A stretch of DNA of 64,000 nt from Arthrobacter sp. efr-133-R2A-120. Lineage in GTDB: Bacteria > Actinomycetota > Actinomycetes > Actinomycetales > Micrococcaceae. Position 1 is the stretch's first letter. Every line of letters starts with the position of its first letter. Made by a program: the position numbers and the translations under genes. A model generated the notes under the pieces. It did not search any database. It was not told where the DNA came from and was given only the letters and a program-made list of their open reading frames with translations. This document shows, one piece after another, positions 1 to 7,407 of the stretch. The DNA lies in contig NZ_JARVRF010000008.1 of assembly GCF_030209835.1 (NCBI RefSeq), positions 32,636 to 96,635 of the forward strand, in the 5' to 3' direction.

Positions 1-54
1 GGAACAGGGGAGCGACGGCGGCGGGCCAGCGACCTGTTTGGCCCGGGGGAACCG

Positions 55-88
55 GGCAGTTGCGTAACCGGTAGTTTTGTCAACTGCC
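55..88 (+). promoter_or_regulatory. Inverted repeat in the leader before garA
   Basis: GGCAGTTG (55-62) and CAACTGCC (81-88) are exact inverted copies around an 18-nt loop, just ahead of the garA ribosome binding site (GAGGAGGA, 96-103). It could be an operator or an mRNA hairpin. The sequence upstream is cut by the window edge, so whether bases 1-67 belong to a preceding gene cannot be told. Confidence 0.3.
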
Positions 89-108
89 GGCGGATGAGGA
101 GGATTTCC

Positions 109-588
109 ATGGTTGGCGGCAAGCGGAACCACGCCCGGGACGAGCACGGTGCTGTAGAACAGCCAACCTCGGAGACCACCTCAATCCAGCTCACGCCTGT
201 GCGCCACCACGAGCCGGATGCCCGGCCGCCGCTGGCGGCCGAGGAGCGCGCTGCGGTGCAGGCATTGCCTCCTGGCTCGGCCTTGCTGATTGCCCACACC
301 GGCCCGAATGCGGGAGCGCGGTTCCTCCTGGATTCTGACACCACAACGGCTGGTCGCCACCCGGATGCGGACATCTTCCTGGATGACGTGACGGTTTCGC
401 GCAAGCACGTGGAATTCGTGCGCACCCCCGAGGGCTTCGAAGTGGTGGACACCGGAAGCCTCAATGGCACTTACGTCAACCAAGACCGGGTGGACAACGT
501 CCTGCTCAAGAACGGCAGCGAGGTCCAGATCGGTAAGTTCCGTCTCACCTACTACCTGAGCCCTGCCCGCGCAGCAGGCCAAGACTGA
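109..588 (+). CDS. garA: FHA-domain protein, GarA/OdhI type
   Basis: A 159-residue forkhead-associated protein. The start is the ATG at 109 because GAGGAGGA lies 5 nt upstream; an ATG at 94 has no such site. The N-terminal tail carries ETTSI at residues 22-26, the motif in which mycobacterial GarA is phosphorylated on one of two threonines by PknG or PknB. The FHA fold covers roughly residues 65-155, with AGRHPD, SRKHVEF and SLNGTYVN phosphothreonine-binding signatures. In mycobacteria and corynebacteria this protein inhibits 2-oxoglutarate dehydrogenase and glutamate dehydrogenase when unphosphorylated and is shut off by phosphorylation. Followed after 14 nt by an ftsR-like gene, the order seen at Rv1827-Rv1828. 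Function is inferred from family and context. Confidence 0.9.
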   Translation: MVGGKRNHARDEHGAVEQPTSETTSIQLTPVRHHEPDARPPLAAEERAAVQALPPGSALLIAHTGPNAGARFLLDSDTTTAGRHPDADIFLDDVTVSRKHVEFVRTPEGFEVVDTGSLNGTYVNQDRVDNVLLKNGSEVQIGKFRLTYYLSPARAAGQD

Positions 589-602
589 TTCCGGGTACGC
601 CT

Positions 603-1325
603 GTGGCACTGCCCCAGCCGGAACGGCGAGGACCGCAGGTCCTCAACATCGGAGAGGTCCTCGCTCAACTCAGCGACGACTTTCCCACCATGACGGCGTC
701 CAAGATCCGTTTTCTCGAGGAAAAGGGATTGATCAATCCGAAGCGCACGCCCGCCGGCTATCGGCAATACGCCGAAAGCGACGTGGAGCGTCTGCGTTTC
801 GTCCTGGCGCTCCAGCGTGACCAGTACCTGCCCCTCAAGGTCATCAAGGATTACCTGGACGCGATCGATCGTGGCGAGCGTCCCGAAAACCTCCCGCCGG
901 GGGTGTCGGTTTCCCCCCGGATTGTCTCGGACGAGCTTGCGGCCGAGCTGCAGGGCCGCGCACGCGCCTTGAGCGAGGAACAGCTGCGAACGGAATCCGG
1001 GGCGAGTGTCCCGCTCTTGCAGTCCCTCCTTAGTTTTGGGCTCATCAGCCATGTCAACGGCAAATTCGACGAACATGCCCTGCAAGTGGCGCGCGCGTGC
1101 GTGCAGCTCGAAAGCCACGGACTTGAGCCGCGGCACCTCCGTCCGTTCCAAGCGGCAGCCGAACGCGAATTCGGCTTGGTGGAGCGGGTCGTCGCGCCTT
1201 TGACGTCCCGCAAGGACGCGGCATCGCAATCCAGGGCCGCGGAAGCCGCCCGGGAAATCAGTGAACTCTGCCTCAGCCTGCATCGAGCCTTGGTGCAGGA
1301 CCGTATCTCCCGTATGGACGCATGA
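603..1325 (+). CDS. ftsR: MerR-family transcriptional regulator, FtsR/Rv1828 type
   Basis: A 240-residue regulator with an N-terminal MerR winged helix (about residues 15-85: IGEVLAQL, then KIRFLEEKGLINPKRTPAGYRQY, the usual recognition helix and wing) and a long C-terminal helical region without the cysteines of metal-sensing MerR proteins. It sits directly between garA and a DUF151 nuclease gene, the place of M. tuberculosis Rv1828 and C. glutamicum FtsR, an activator of ftsZ. It starts at GTG 603. Its stop overlaps the next ATG by 4 nt, so the two are probably translated together. A candidate target site is present before ftsZ in this same window. Confidence 0.85.
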   Translation: MALPQPERRGPQVLNIGEVLAQLSDDFPTMTASKIRFLEEKGLINPKRTPAGYRQYAESDVERLRFVLALQRDQYLPLKVIKDYLDAIDRGERPENLPPGVSVSPRIVSDELAAELQGRARALSEEQLRTESGASVPLLQSLLSFGLISHVNGKFDEHALQVARACVQLESHGLEPRHLRPFQAAAEREFGLVERVVAPLTSRKDAASQSRAAEAAREISELCLSLHRALVQDRISRMDA

Positions 1326-1828
1326 TGATTGAGGTCGAGATCGTTGGAGTGCGGATTGAACTGCCTTCAAACCAGCCTTTGGTCCTCCTGCGTGAGATGC
1401 ACGGGGAACGCCACGTTCCGATCTGGATCGGCACACCCGAAGCCAGCGCCATCGCCCTGGCCCAGCAAGGCGTGGTGCCGCCCCGGCCGATGACCCACGA
1501 TTTGATGATCGACGTCGTTGAAGCACTCGGCCACACGATCATCAGCGTGAACATCGTCGCGGTCGAGGACAACATCTTCTACGGTCAGCTCCAGTTCGAC
1601 GACGGCACTGTGGTGAGTTCCCGCGCTTCCGATGCGCTGGCGCTTGCGTTGCGGGCAAAATGCCGCATCTGGTGTGCAGACGCCGTGATGGAAGAAGCCG
1701 GCGTCCGGATCACTGAACACGACGAAGGCGAAGACACCGAGCCGGGTCCCGAAGTTGACGAGGAACGGGAACTTCGCCGCTTCCGGGAATTCCTGGACGA
1801 TGTAGAGCCAGAGGATTTCGAAGGCTGA
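1322..1828 (+). CDS. Bifunctional nuclease family protein (DUF151/BFN)
   Basis: A 168-residue protein of the BFN/DUF151 family, equivalent to Rv1829. The first 130 residues form the conserved domain (VPIWIGTPEASAIA, then ASDALALALR), followed by a strongly acidic tail of about 35 residues (EGEDTEPGPEVDEERE). Plant and bacterial relatives have been reported to have nuclease activity, but the cellular role in actinobacteria is not settled. The ATG overlaps the ftsR stop (ATGA), and a second ATG follows immediately, so the exact start may be 1325. It is the third gene of the garA operon. Confidence 0.85.
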   Translation: MMIEVEIVGVRIELPSNQPLVLLREMHGERHVPIWIGTPEASAIALAQQGVVPPRPMTHDLMIDVVEALGHTIISVNIVAVEDNIFYGQLQFDDGTVVSSRASDALALALRAKCRIWCADAVMEEAGVRITEHDEGEDTEPGPEVDEERELRRFREFLDDVEPEDFEG

Positions 1829-1834
1829 AGGCAG

Positions 1835-1922
1835 CCTAAGGTTAAAGTTGAGGGTGAAAGTTTCGACACGATCTGAAAATGGTTCGGACGTCTTTGACCT
1901 GAGGCCCCGGCACGCCTAACGT
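1835..1922 (+). promoter_or_regulatory. Promoter region of the second MerR gene, with candidate MerR-type site
   Basis: TTGACC (1894-1899), a 17-nt spacer and TAACGT (1917-1922) form a plausible sigma-A promoter. About 40 nt upstream, AGTTGAGGGT (1846-1855) nearly matches the reverse complement of ACCTTCAACT in the ftsZ promoter (37519-37528). The MerR gene therefore probably has its own promoter in addition to read-through from garA. Confidence 0.4.
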
Positions 1923-2070
1923 CGAAGATATCAAGTTCCCGTTGCGTACAGGACCCGCGCAGGTCACACTGAAAGGTGCGGACGCGTTGAAATTACACGA
2001 GTGCATTTCCCCCTTTCGTGTTGCCCCCGTATGCACCATCCCCAAGGGAACTTCTGACAAGGAGGGTCAC

Positions 2071-2664
2071 GTGAGTCCCAAAGGCGAAGCAGGCGAGCTA
2101 AAGCAGGCCTCGACAGGCATTGCTGTACCCGCAAGCGGTGCCCAGGGTCTGCTTTTCACCGAGGACCTTCCGGTCCTGGACGAAGATGCCGGCTACCGTG
2201 GTCCAACCGCGTGCAAGGCGGCAGGGATTACCTACCGCCAGTTGGACTACTGGGCACGTACAGGACTTGTTGAACCCGCCGTGCGGGGCGCAGCCGGTTC
2301 CGGATCGCAGCGGCTTTATGGCTTCCGCGACATCCTGGTTCTCAAAGTCGTCAAGCGCCTCCTGGACACAGGTGTGTCCCTCCAGCAGATCCGCACGGCC
2401 GTTGAGCATTTGCGCGAACGCGGAGTGGAAGACCTGGCGCAAATCACGCTCATGAGCGATGGTGCGAGTGTCTATGAATGTACTTCCGCGGACGAAGTCA
2501 TTGATCTGGTACAGGGTGGCCAGGGCGTATTCGGCATCGCAGTCGGACGCGTTTGGCGCGAAGTCGAGGGCAGCCTTGCTGCGCTCCCGAGCGAGCACGC
2601 TGTAGAACAGTCCTTTCCGGACGACGAACTCAGTAAGCGCCGCTCCGCGCGCCGCACCGGCTGA
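2071..2664 (+). CDS. MerR-family transcriptional regulator, Rv1830/ResR type
   Basis: A 197-residue MerR regulator. The frame is open further upstream, but GTG 2071 is the likely start because AAGGAGG lies at 2059-2065. The helix-turn-helix begins near residue 45 (GPTACKAAGITYRQLDYWARTGLVEP), with SQRLYGFRDILVLKVVKRLLDTGVSLQQIRTAV split over the next helices. It occupies the place of Rv1830 (named ResR or McdR in mycobacteria, where it is linked to growth and division control) in the conserved garA-ftsR-BFN-merR block. It lacks the cysteines of metal- or redox-sensing MerR proteins. A perfect terminator follows. Confidence 0.85.
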   Translation: MSPKGEAGELKQASTGIAVPASGAQGLLFTEDLPVLDEDAGYRGPTACKAAGITYRQLDYWARTGLVEPAVRGAAGSGSQRLYGFRDILVLKVVKRLLDTGVSLQQIRTAVEHLRERGVEDLAQITLMSDGASVYECTSADEVIDLVQGGQGVFGIAVGRVWREVEGSLAALPSEHAVEQSFPDDELSKRRSARRTG

Positions 2665-2702
2665 ACCGCCGTCGGGATCGCCGAGAGCTGCCGCTGAAGA
2701 CC

Positions 2703-2738
2703 GATGAAGCCGCCTTCCAACCGGAAGGCGGCTTCATC
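2703..2738. terminator. Bidirectional terminator between the MerR gene and the ParA-type gene
   Basis: A perfect 16-bp stem (2703-2718 with 2723-2738, GATGAAGCCGCCTTCC and its complement) around the loop AACC. It lies between two convergent genes and can serve both. Confidence 0.8.
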
Positions 2739-2780
2739 GCGATTCTCGAAGGGGGTGCCTTGTGCCCCGCAGATTCCCCG

Positions 2781-3599
2781 TCAGCGCTTGCGGCGCTCCC
2801 GCGTGCCGTTGTGGGAGGAGAACATATTCTCCAGGAGCGTGTCAAACAGCTTGGCAGTGTTCTTGGCAGAGTCGCCAGGCCAGTGGTGTACAGCGTGGGC
2901 GGCCCCCTGGATTTGCTGCCAATTAGCCTGCTCCGGAATATGCGGTGCCAGTAAGAGCTCGCCGAACATCGATTCCATCTCAGCGAGCCGGAACGTGTGC
3001 TCGGACGAGGCGGGCCGGACCCGGTTGGCAACAATGCCCGCAGGAGCCAGTTGGGGAGCGAACTCCTGGCGGAAAAGTTGGATGGCGCGCATGGTGCGTT
3101 CCGTGCCGGCTACCGAGAAGAGCCCTGGTTCGGCGACGAGGACCACGCGGTCACTCGCGCTCCAGGCCATACGGGTGAGGCCGTTGAGGGAAGGTGGACA
3201 GTCTACGAGTACCAGCTCGTACTTTTCGGCCGTGGCAAGGACCGCGGTCAGGCGGCGGAGATCGCGGCGCCCAAGATCCGGCCGATCATAGATTCCGGTG
3301 TAGGCGGATCCGACGGCGACATCAAGGGCCGTCCCTCCACCATTGCCGCGGGGGTGGTCAACCCAGCCGCTGCTGACCACGTTGTCCAAGAGCCTCGCCT
3401 TGCGGGGGTTCTTCAGCATGCGGCCAATGTCGAGCTGGTCGCCGGCCTGGACGCCGAGGGCCGTGGTGGCGTCGGCGTGGGGATCCAGGTCCACAACAAG
3501 GGTAGGGATGCCTGCGGCCAGTGCGGCCGAGGCCAGCCCAGTGGTTACGGATGTCTTGCCCACGCCGCCTTTGAGGCTGCTGATGCTGACTACTTGCAC
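2781..3599 (-). CDS. Orphan ParA-family P-loop ATPase
   Basis: A 272-residue ParA/MinD-superfamily ATPase. A deviant Walker A box, KGGVGKTS, occurs at residues 10-17, with DLDPHADAT (Walker A') and VLVDCPPSLN (Walker B) following. The most likely start is GTG 3599, giving the conserved opening VQVVSISSLKGG; a TTG at 3611 is the alternative and neither has a strong ribosome binding site. There is no parB, smc or origin-like region next to it, so it is not the chromosomal parAB pair. Such orphan ParA proteins position cargo (chemosensory arrays, carboxysomes, polar factors) or regulate growth. The cargo is unknown here. Convergent with the MerR operon and divergent from pyc. Confidence 0.8.
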   Translation of the reverse strand: MQVVSISSLKGGVGKTSVTTGLASAALAAGIPTLVVDLDPHADATTALGVQAGDQLDIGRMLKNPRKARLLDNVVSSGWVDHPRGNGGGTALDVAVGSAYTGIYDRPDLGRRDLRRLTAVLATAEKYELVLVDCPPSLNGLTRMAWSASDRVVLVAEPGLFSVAGTERTMRAIQLFRQEFAPQLAPAGIVANRVRPASSEHTFRLAEMESMFGELLLAPHIPEQANWQQIQGAAHAVHHWPGDSAKNTAKLFDTLLENMFSSHNGTRERRKR

Positions 3600-3611
3600 T
3601 TGAAAACCCAA

Positions 3612-3913
3612 AACCTAACGCCGGTTGCCGTGTCGCGGTGCTTATATTCCGGCCTTGCCGGAACCGGGGCTCTGCCGCTGCCCTTCAACATCATATGTTG
3701 AGTGGCCGCCGATTCCTGCCTTATCGGCCCGGAGCGGCTTTGACGGACTATTACTTCGCTGGCTTATTAGCACGTGAAGCTGCATCGTGCGCGAAGGTAC
3801 ACTGCTCGTGACGAATTCCCGTGTGACTGTCACCACAAAGATTTGTGTTTGGGTATGGAGGTCTTACACACTGTGACCACCGACCGTTACACCCGCAATG
3901 ATGCAGGAGAAGC
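3612..3913 (+). promoter_or_regulatory. Intergenic region before pyc with a 17-bp palindrome and promoter-like boxes
   Basis: This 302-nt gap holds no gene. TCAACATCATATGTTGA (3685-3701) is a perfect palindrome with 7-nt arms, a good size for a dimeric regulator. TTGACG (3740-3745) with TATTAG (3765-3770) at 19-nt spacing, or TACACT (3798-3803), could be promoter elements. GCAGGAGA before the ATG serves pyc. Confidence 0.35.
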
Positions 3914-6900
3914 ATGTTTTCCAAGATTCTGGTGGCTAATCGCGGCGAAATCGCGATCAGGGCCTTCCGCGCTGGCTACGAACTCGGCGCCAAGACCGTA
4001 GCGGTCTTTCCGTATGAGGATCGCAATTCGATCCACCGGCAGAAGGCTGATGAGGCTTATCTGATCGGCCAGGAGGGTCATCCGGTCCGCGCGTACCTTG
4101 ACGTGGACGAGATCGTCCGTGTCGCCAAGGAAGCGGGTGCAGACGCAATCTACCCGGGCTACGGATTCCTGTCCGAAAACCCGGACCTCGCCCGGGCAGC
4201 GCAAGACGCAGGCATCACTTTTGTGGGCCCGCCGGCGGAGGTGCTGGAACTCGCCGGCAACAAGGTTGCCGCACTTGAGGCCGCCCGCAAGGCCGGCGTG
4301 CCGGTCCTGAAGTCCAGCGCCCCGTCCCGCGACGTCGACGAGCTCATCGCCGCGGCCGACGAGATCGGATTCCCGATCTTCGCCAAGGCCGTCGCCGGTG
4401 GCGGTGGCCGTGGCATGCGCCGGGTGGAGACCCGCGAGGACCTCCCGGAAGCACTCCAGTCGGCCATGCGCGAGGCGGACGCTGCCTTCGGCGATCCCAC
4501 CATGTTCCTGGAGCAGGCAGTGCTGCGTCCCCGTCACATCGAGGTCCAGATCCTGGCCGATGCAGAGGGTAACGTCATGCACCTCTTCGAGCGCGACTGC
4601 TCCCTGCAGCGCCGCCACCAGAAAGTGGTGGAAATCGCTCCGGCCCCCAACCTTGACGAATCCATCCGCCAGGCCCTTTACCGGGATGCCGTGGCTTTCG
4701 CGAAGGCCCTGAACTACGTCAACGCCGGAACGGTCGAGTTCCTGGTGGACACCGAGGGCGAACGCGCCGGCCAGCACGTCTTCATCGAGATGAACCCACG
4801 CATCCAGGTTGAGCACACGGTCACCGAGGAAATCACGGACGTTGACCTCGTCCAGGCGCAGATGCGCATCGCTTCGGGCGAGACCCTCGCAGACCTCGGC
4901 TTGAGCCAGGAGTCGGTATTTATCAAAGGTGCCGCGCTGCAGTGCCGCATCACCACGGAAGATCCCGCTAACGGCTTCCGGCCCGACGTCGGAAGGATCA
5001 CCGGCTACCGTTCCGCGGGTGGCGCCGGTGTCCGTCTCGACGGCGGCACCGTCTACTCGGGTGCCGAGATCAGCCCCCACTTCGACTCCATGCTGGTCAA
5101 GCTGACCTGCCGCGGACGCGACTACCCGGCTGCAGTGGCCCGCGCCCGGCGCGGTCTGGCTGAGTTCCGGATCCGTGGTGTGTCCACCAACATCCCCTTC
5201 CTCCAGGCAGTCCTTGCCGATCCCGACTTCATTGCCGGCAACGTGGCAACCGACTTCATCGACAAGCGCCCGGAACTGCTGAAGTCCCACGTCTCCGCGG
5301 ACCGCGGCACCAAACTCCTGACCTGGTTGGCCGATGTGACGGTCAACAAGCCCAACGGCGAACTCAAGGTCCACTCGGACCCCGCAGCCAAGCTCCCGGC
5401 GGTTGCAGGGACCGTAGCAGCGGCCGGCTCGCGCCAGAAGCTGCAGGAGTTGGGACCTGAGGGCTTTGCGAAGGCGCTGCGCGAGCAGCAGGCCGTGGCC
5501 GTCACGGACACCACCTTCCGCGATGCCCACCAGTCGCTGCTTGCCACCCGCGTCCGTACCCGCGACCTCGTCGCGGCCGGCCCTGCGGTCTCCGCGCTGC
5601 TGCCCGAGCTGCTGTCGGTCGAAGCCTGGGGCGGTGCAACCTACGACGTCGCCCTGCGCTTCCTCGGCGAGGATCCTTGGGACCGTCTGGCCGCCCTGCG
5701 CAAGGCGCTGCCCAATGTCTGCCTGCAGATGCTGCTCCGTGGCCGTAACACGGTTGGGTACACGCCCTACCCGGAGGAAGTCACCGAGGCATTCGTCAAC
5801 GAGGCCGCGGCAACGGGCATCGACATCTTCCGCATCTTCGACGCCCTCAACGACGTCAACCAGATGGCCCCGGCCATCCGCGCGGTTCGGGCCACCGGCA
5901 CTGCGGTAGCCGAGGTGGCACTCTGTTACACCGGCGATCTCCTCGACCCGAACGAGAACCTGTACACCCTCGACTACTACCTGGACCTCGCCCAGAAGAT
6001 CGTCGACGCCGGTGCGCACATCCTCGCCATCAAGGACATGGCCGGCCTGCTTCGCCCCGCCGCCGCAGCCAAGCTTGTCAGCGCCTTGCGTGAACGTTTC
6101 GACCTACCGGTCCACCTGCACACCCACGACACCGCAGGTGGCCAGCTGGCCACCCTGCTGGCAGCCGTGGAAGCCGGCGTGGACGCGGTCGACGTCGCGT
6201 CAGCGTCCCTGGCTGGCACGACGAGCCAGCCGTCGGCGTCGGCCCTTGTGGCGGCCTTGGCACACACCCCCCGCGACACCGGGCTCAGCCTGGCCAGCGT
6301 CAGCTCCCTGGAGCCCTACTGGGAAGCTGTCCGCCGGGTCTACGCGCCGTTCGAGTCCGGGCTTCCCGGTCCCACAGGCCGGGTCTACCAGCACGAAATC
6401 CCGGGTGGCCAGTTGTCCAACCTGCGCCAGCAAGCCATCGCGCTGGGCCTGGGCGAGCGTTTCGAAGCCATTGAGGACATGTACACCGCCGCGGACCGTA
6501 TCTTGGGACGCTTGGTCAAGGTGACGCCGTCCTCCAAGGTGGTGGGCGATCTCGCGCTGCACCTCGTGGGAATCCACGCAGATCCCGCGGACTTCAACGA
6601 GAACCCGCAGAACTACGACATCCCGGACTCCGTCATCGGCTTCCTGTCGGGTGAACTGGGAGATCCTCCTGGAGGATGGCCGGAGCCGTTCCGCACCAAG
6701 GCGCTCCAGGGCCGCAGCATCAAGGTCCGCGACGTCGAACTCAGTGCCGAGGACAGCGCGGCGCTCAAGGGCGATTCCAAGTCGCGCCAGAGGACGCTGA
6801 ACCGGCTGCTGTTCGCAGGTCCCACCAAGGACTACCTCAAGAGCGTGGACACTTATGGCAATCTGTCCGTGCTTGACACCCGCGACTACCTCTACGGTCT

Positions 6901-7309
6901 CCAGCTCGGTGCCGAACACGTCATGGAGCTCGAAAAGGGCGTGCGCCTCATCGCCTCCTTGGAAGCAGTCTCGGAGCCTGACGAAAAGGGCATGCGCACC
7001 GTCATGTGCAAGCTCAACGGCCAGTCCCGTCCCGTGGTGGTTCGCGACAAGTCGGTCGTCAGCAACGTGAAGGCTGCGGAGAAAGCAGATGCGTCCCAGC
7101 CCGGCCAGGTCGCGGCGCCGTTCGCCGGCGCTGTGACCTTGACCGTCAAAGCAGGCGACGCCGTCAAGGCGGGTGACACTGTCGCGACCATTGAGGCGAT
7201 GAAGATGGAGGCATCCATCACGACGCCGGTGGCCGGCACGGTCTCGCGCCTCGCCATCAACAACGTGGAGCAGGTCCAGGGCGGCGATCTGTTGATCGTG
7301 GTCGAGTAG
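3914..7309 (+). CDS. pyc: Pyruvate carboxylase
   Basis: A 1131-residue single-chain pyruvate carboxylase, the usual length. It converts pyruvate, bicarbonate and ATP to oxaloacetate, refilling the citric acid cycle during growth on sugars or lactate. The N-terminal biotin carboxylase domain (about 1-450) begins KILVANRGEIAIRAFRAGYE and shows the ATP-grasp loop GGGGRGMRRV. The carboxyltransferase domain starts near residue 530 with DTTFRDAHQSLLATRVR, with metal-site HLHTHDTAGG later. The C-terminal biotinyl domain contains EAMKMEAS, with the biotin lysine at about residue 1097. Monocistronic, with its own leader region and a strong terminator after it. Confidence 0.97.
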   Translation: MFSKILVANRGEIAIRAFRAGYELGAKTVAVFPYEDRNSIHRQKADEAYLIGQEGHPVRAYLDVDEIVRVAKEAGADAIYPGYGFLSENPDLARAAQDAGITFVGPPAEVLELAGNKVAALEAARKAGVPVLKSSAPSRDVDELIAAADEIGFPIFAKAVAGGGGRGMRRVETREDLPEALQSAMREADAAFGDPTMFLEQAVLRPRHIEVQILADAEGNVMHLFERDCSLQRRHQKVVEIAPAPNLDESIRQALYRDAVAFAKALNYVNAGTVEFLVDTEGERAGQHVFIEMNPRIQVEHTVTEEITDVDLVQAQMRIASGETLADLGLSQESVFIKGAALQCRITTEDPANGFRPDVGRITGYRSAGGAGVRLDGGTVYSGAEISPHFDSMLVKLTCRGRDYPAAVARARRGLAEFRIRGVSTNIPFLQAVLADPDFIAGNVATDFIDKRPELLKSHVSADRGTKLLTWLADVTVNKPNGELKVHSDPAAKLPAVAGTVAAAGSRQKLQELGPEGFAKALREQQAVAVTDTTFRDAHQSLLATRVRTRDLVAAGPAVSALLPELLSVEAWGGATYDVALRFLGEDPWDRLAALRKALPNVCLQMLLRGRNTVGYTPYPEEVTEAFVNEAAATGIDIFRIFDALNDVNQMAPAIRAVRATGTAVAEVALCYTGDLLDPNENLYTLDYYLDLAQKIVDAGAHILAIKDMAGLLRPAAAAKLVSALRERFDLPVHLHTHDTAGGQLATLLAAVEAGVDAVDVASASLAGTTSQPSASALVAALAHTPRDTGLSLASVSSLEPYWEAVRRVYAPFESGLPGPTGRVYQHEIPGGQLSNLRQQAIALGLGERFEAIEDMYTAADRILGRLVKVTPSSKVVGDLALHLVGIHADPADFNENPQNYDIPDSVIGFLSGELGDPPGGWPEPFRTKALQGRSIKVRDVELSAEDSAALKGDSKSRQRTLNRLLFAGPTKDYLKSVDTYGNLSVLDTRDYLYGLQLGAEHVMELEKGVRLIASLEAVSEPDEKGMRTVMCKLNGQSRPVVVRDKSVVSNVKAAEKADASQPGQVAAPFAGAVTLTVKAGDAVKAGDTVATIEAMKMEASITTPVAGTVSRLAINNVEQVQGGDLLIVVE

Positions 7310-7339
7310 CGGCCCGCTCCTCCGCGGAGCACGCAAGAA

Positions 7340-7385
7340 GGAAGGTCCCGGGCTCAAAAGCCCGGGACCTTCCTGTTGTTTTGAC
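7340..7385. terminator. Terminator after pyc
   Basis: A perfect 15-bp stem (7340-7354 with 7359-7373), loop CAAA, followed by TGTTGTTTTG. It lies between convergent pyc and the acyl-CoA ligase gene. Confidence 0.85.
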
Positions 7386-7407
7386 TGATGTGTCGGGACG
7401 CGGTGTG

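Noticed and set aside
3887..6019. A 710-codon open frame antisense to pyc
   Set aside because: High-GC shadow of pyc; no ribosome binding site, no family motif, and pyc is fully conserved.
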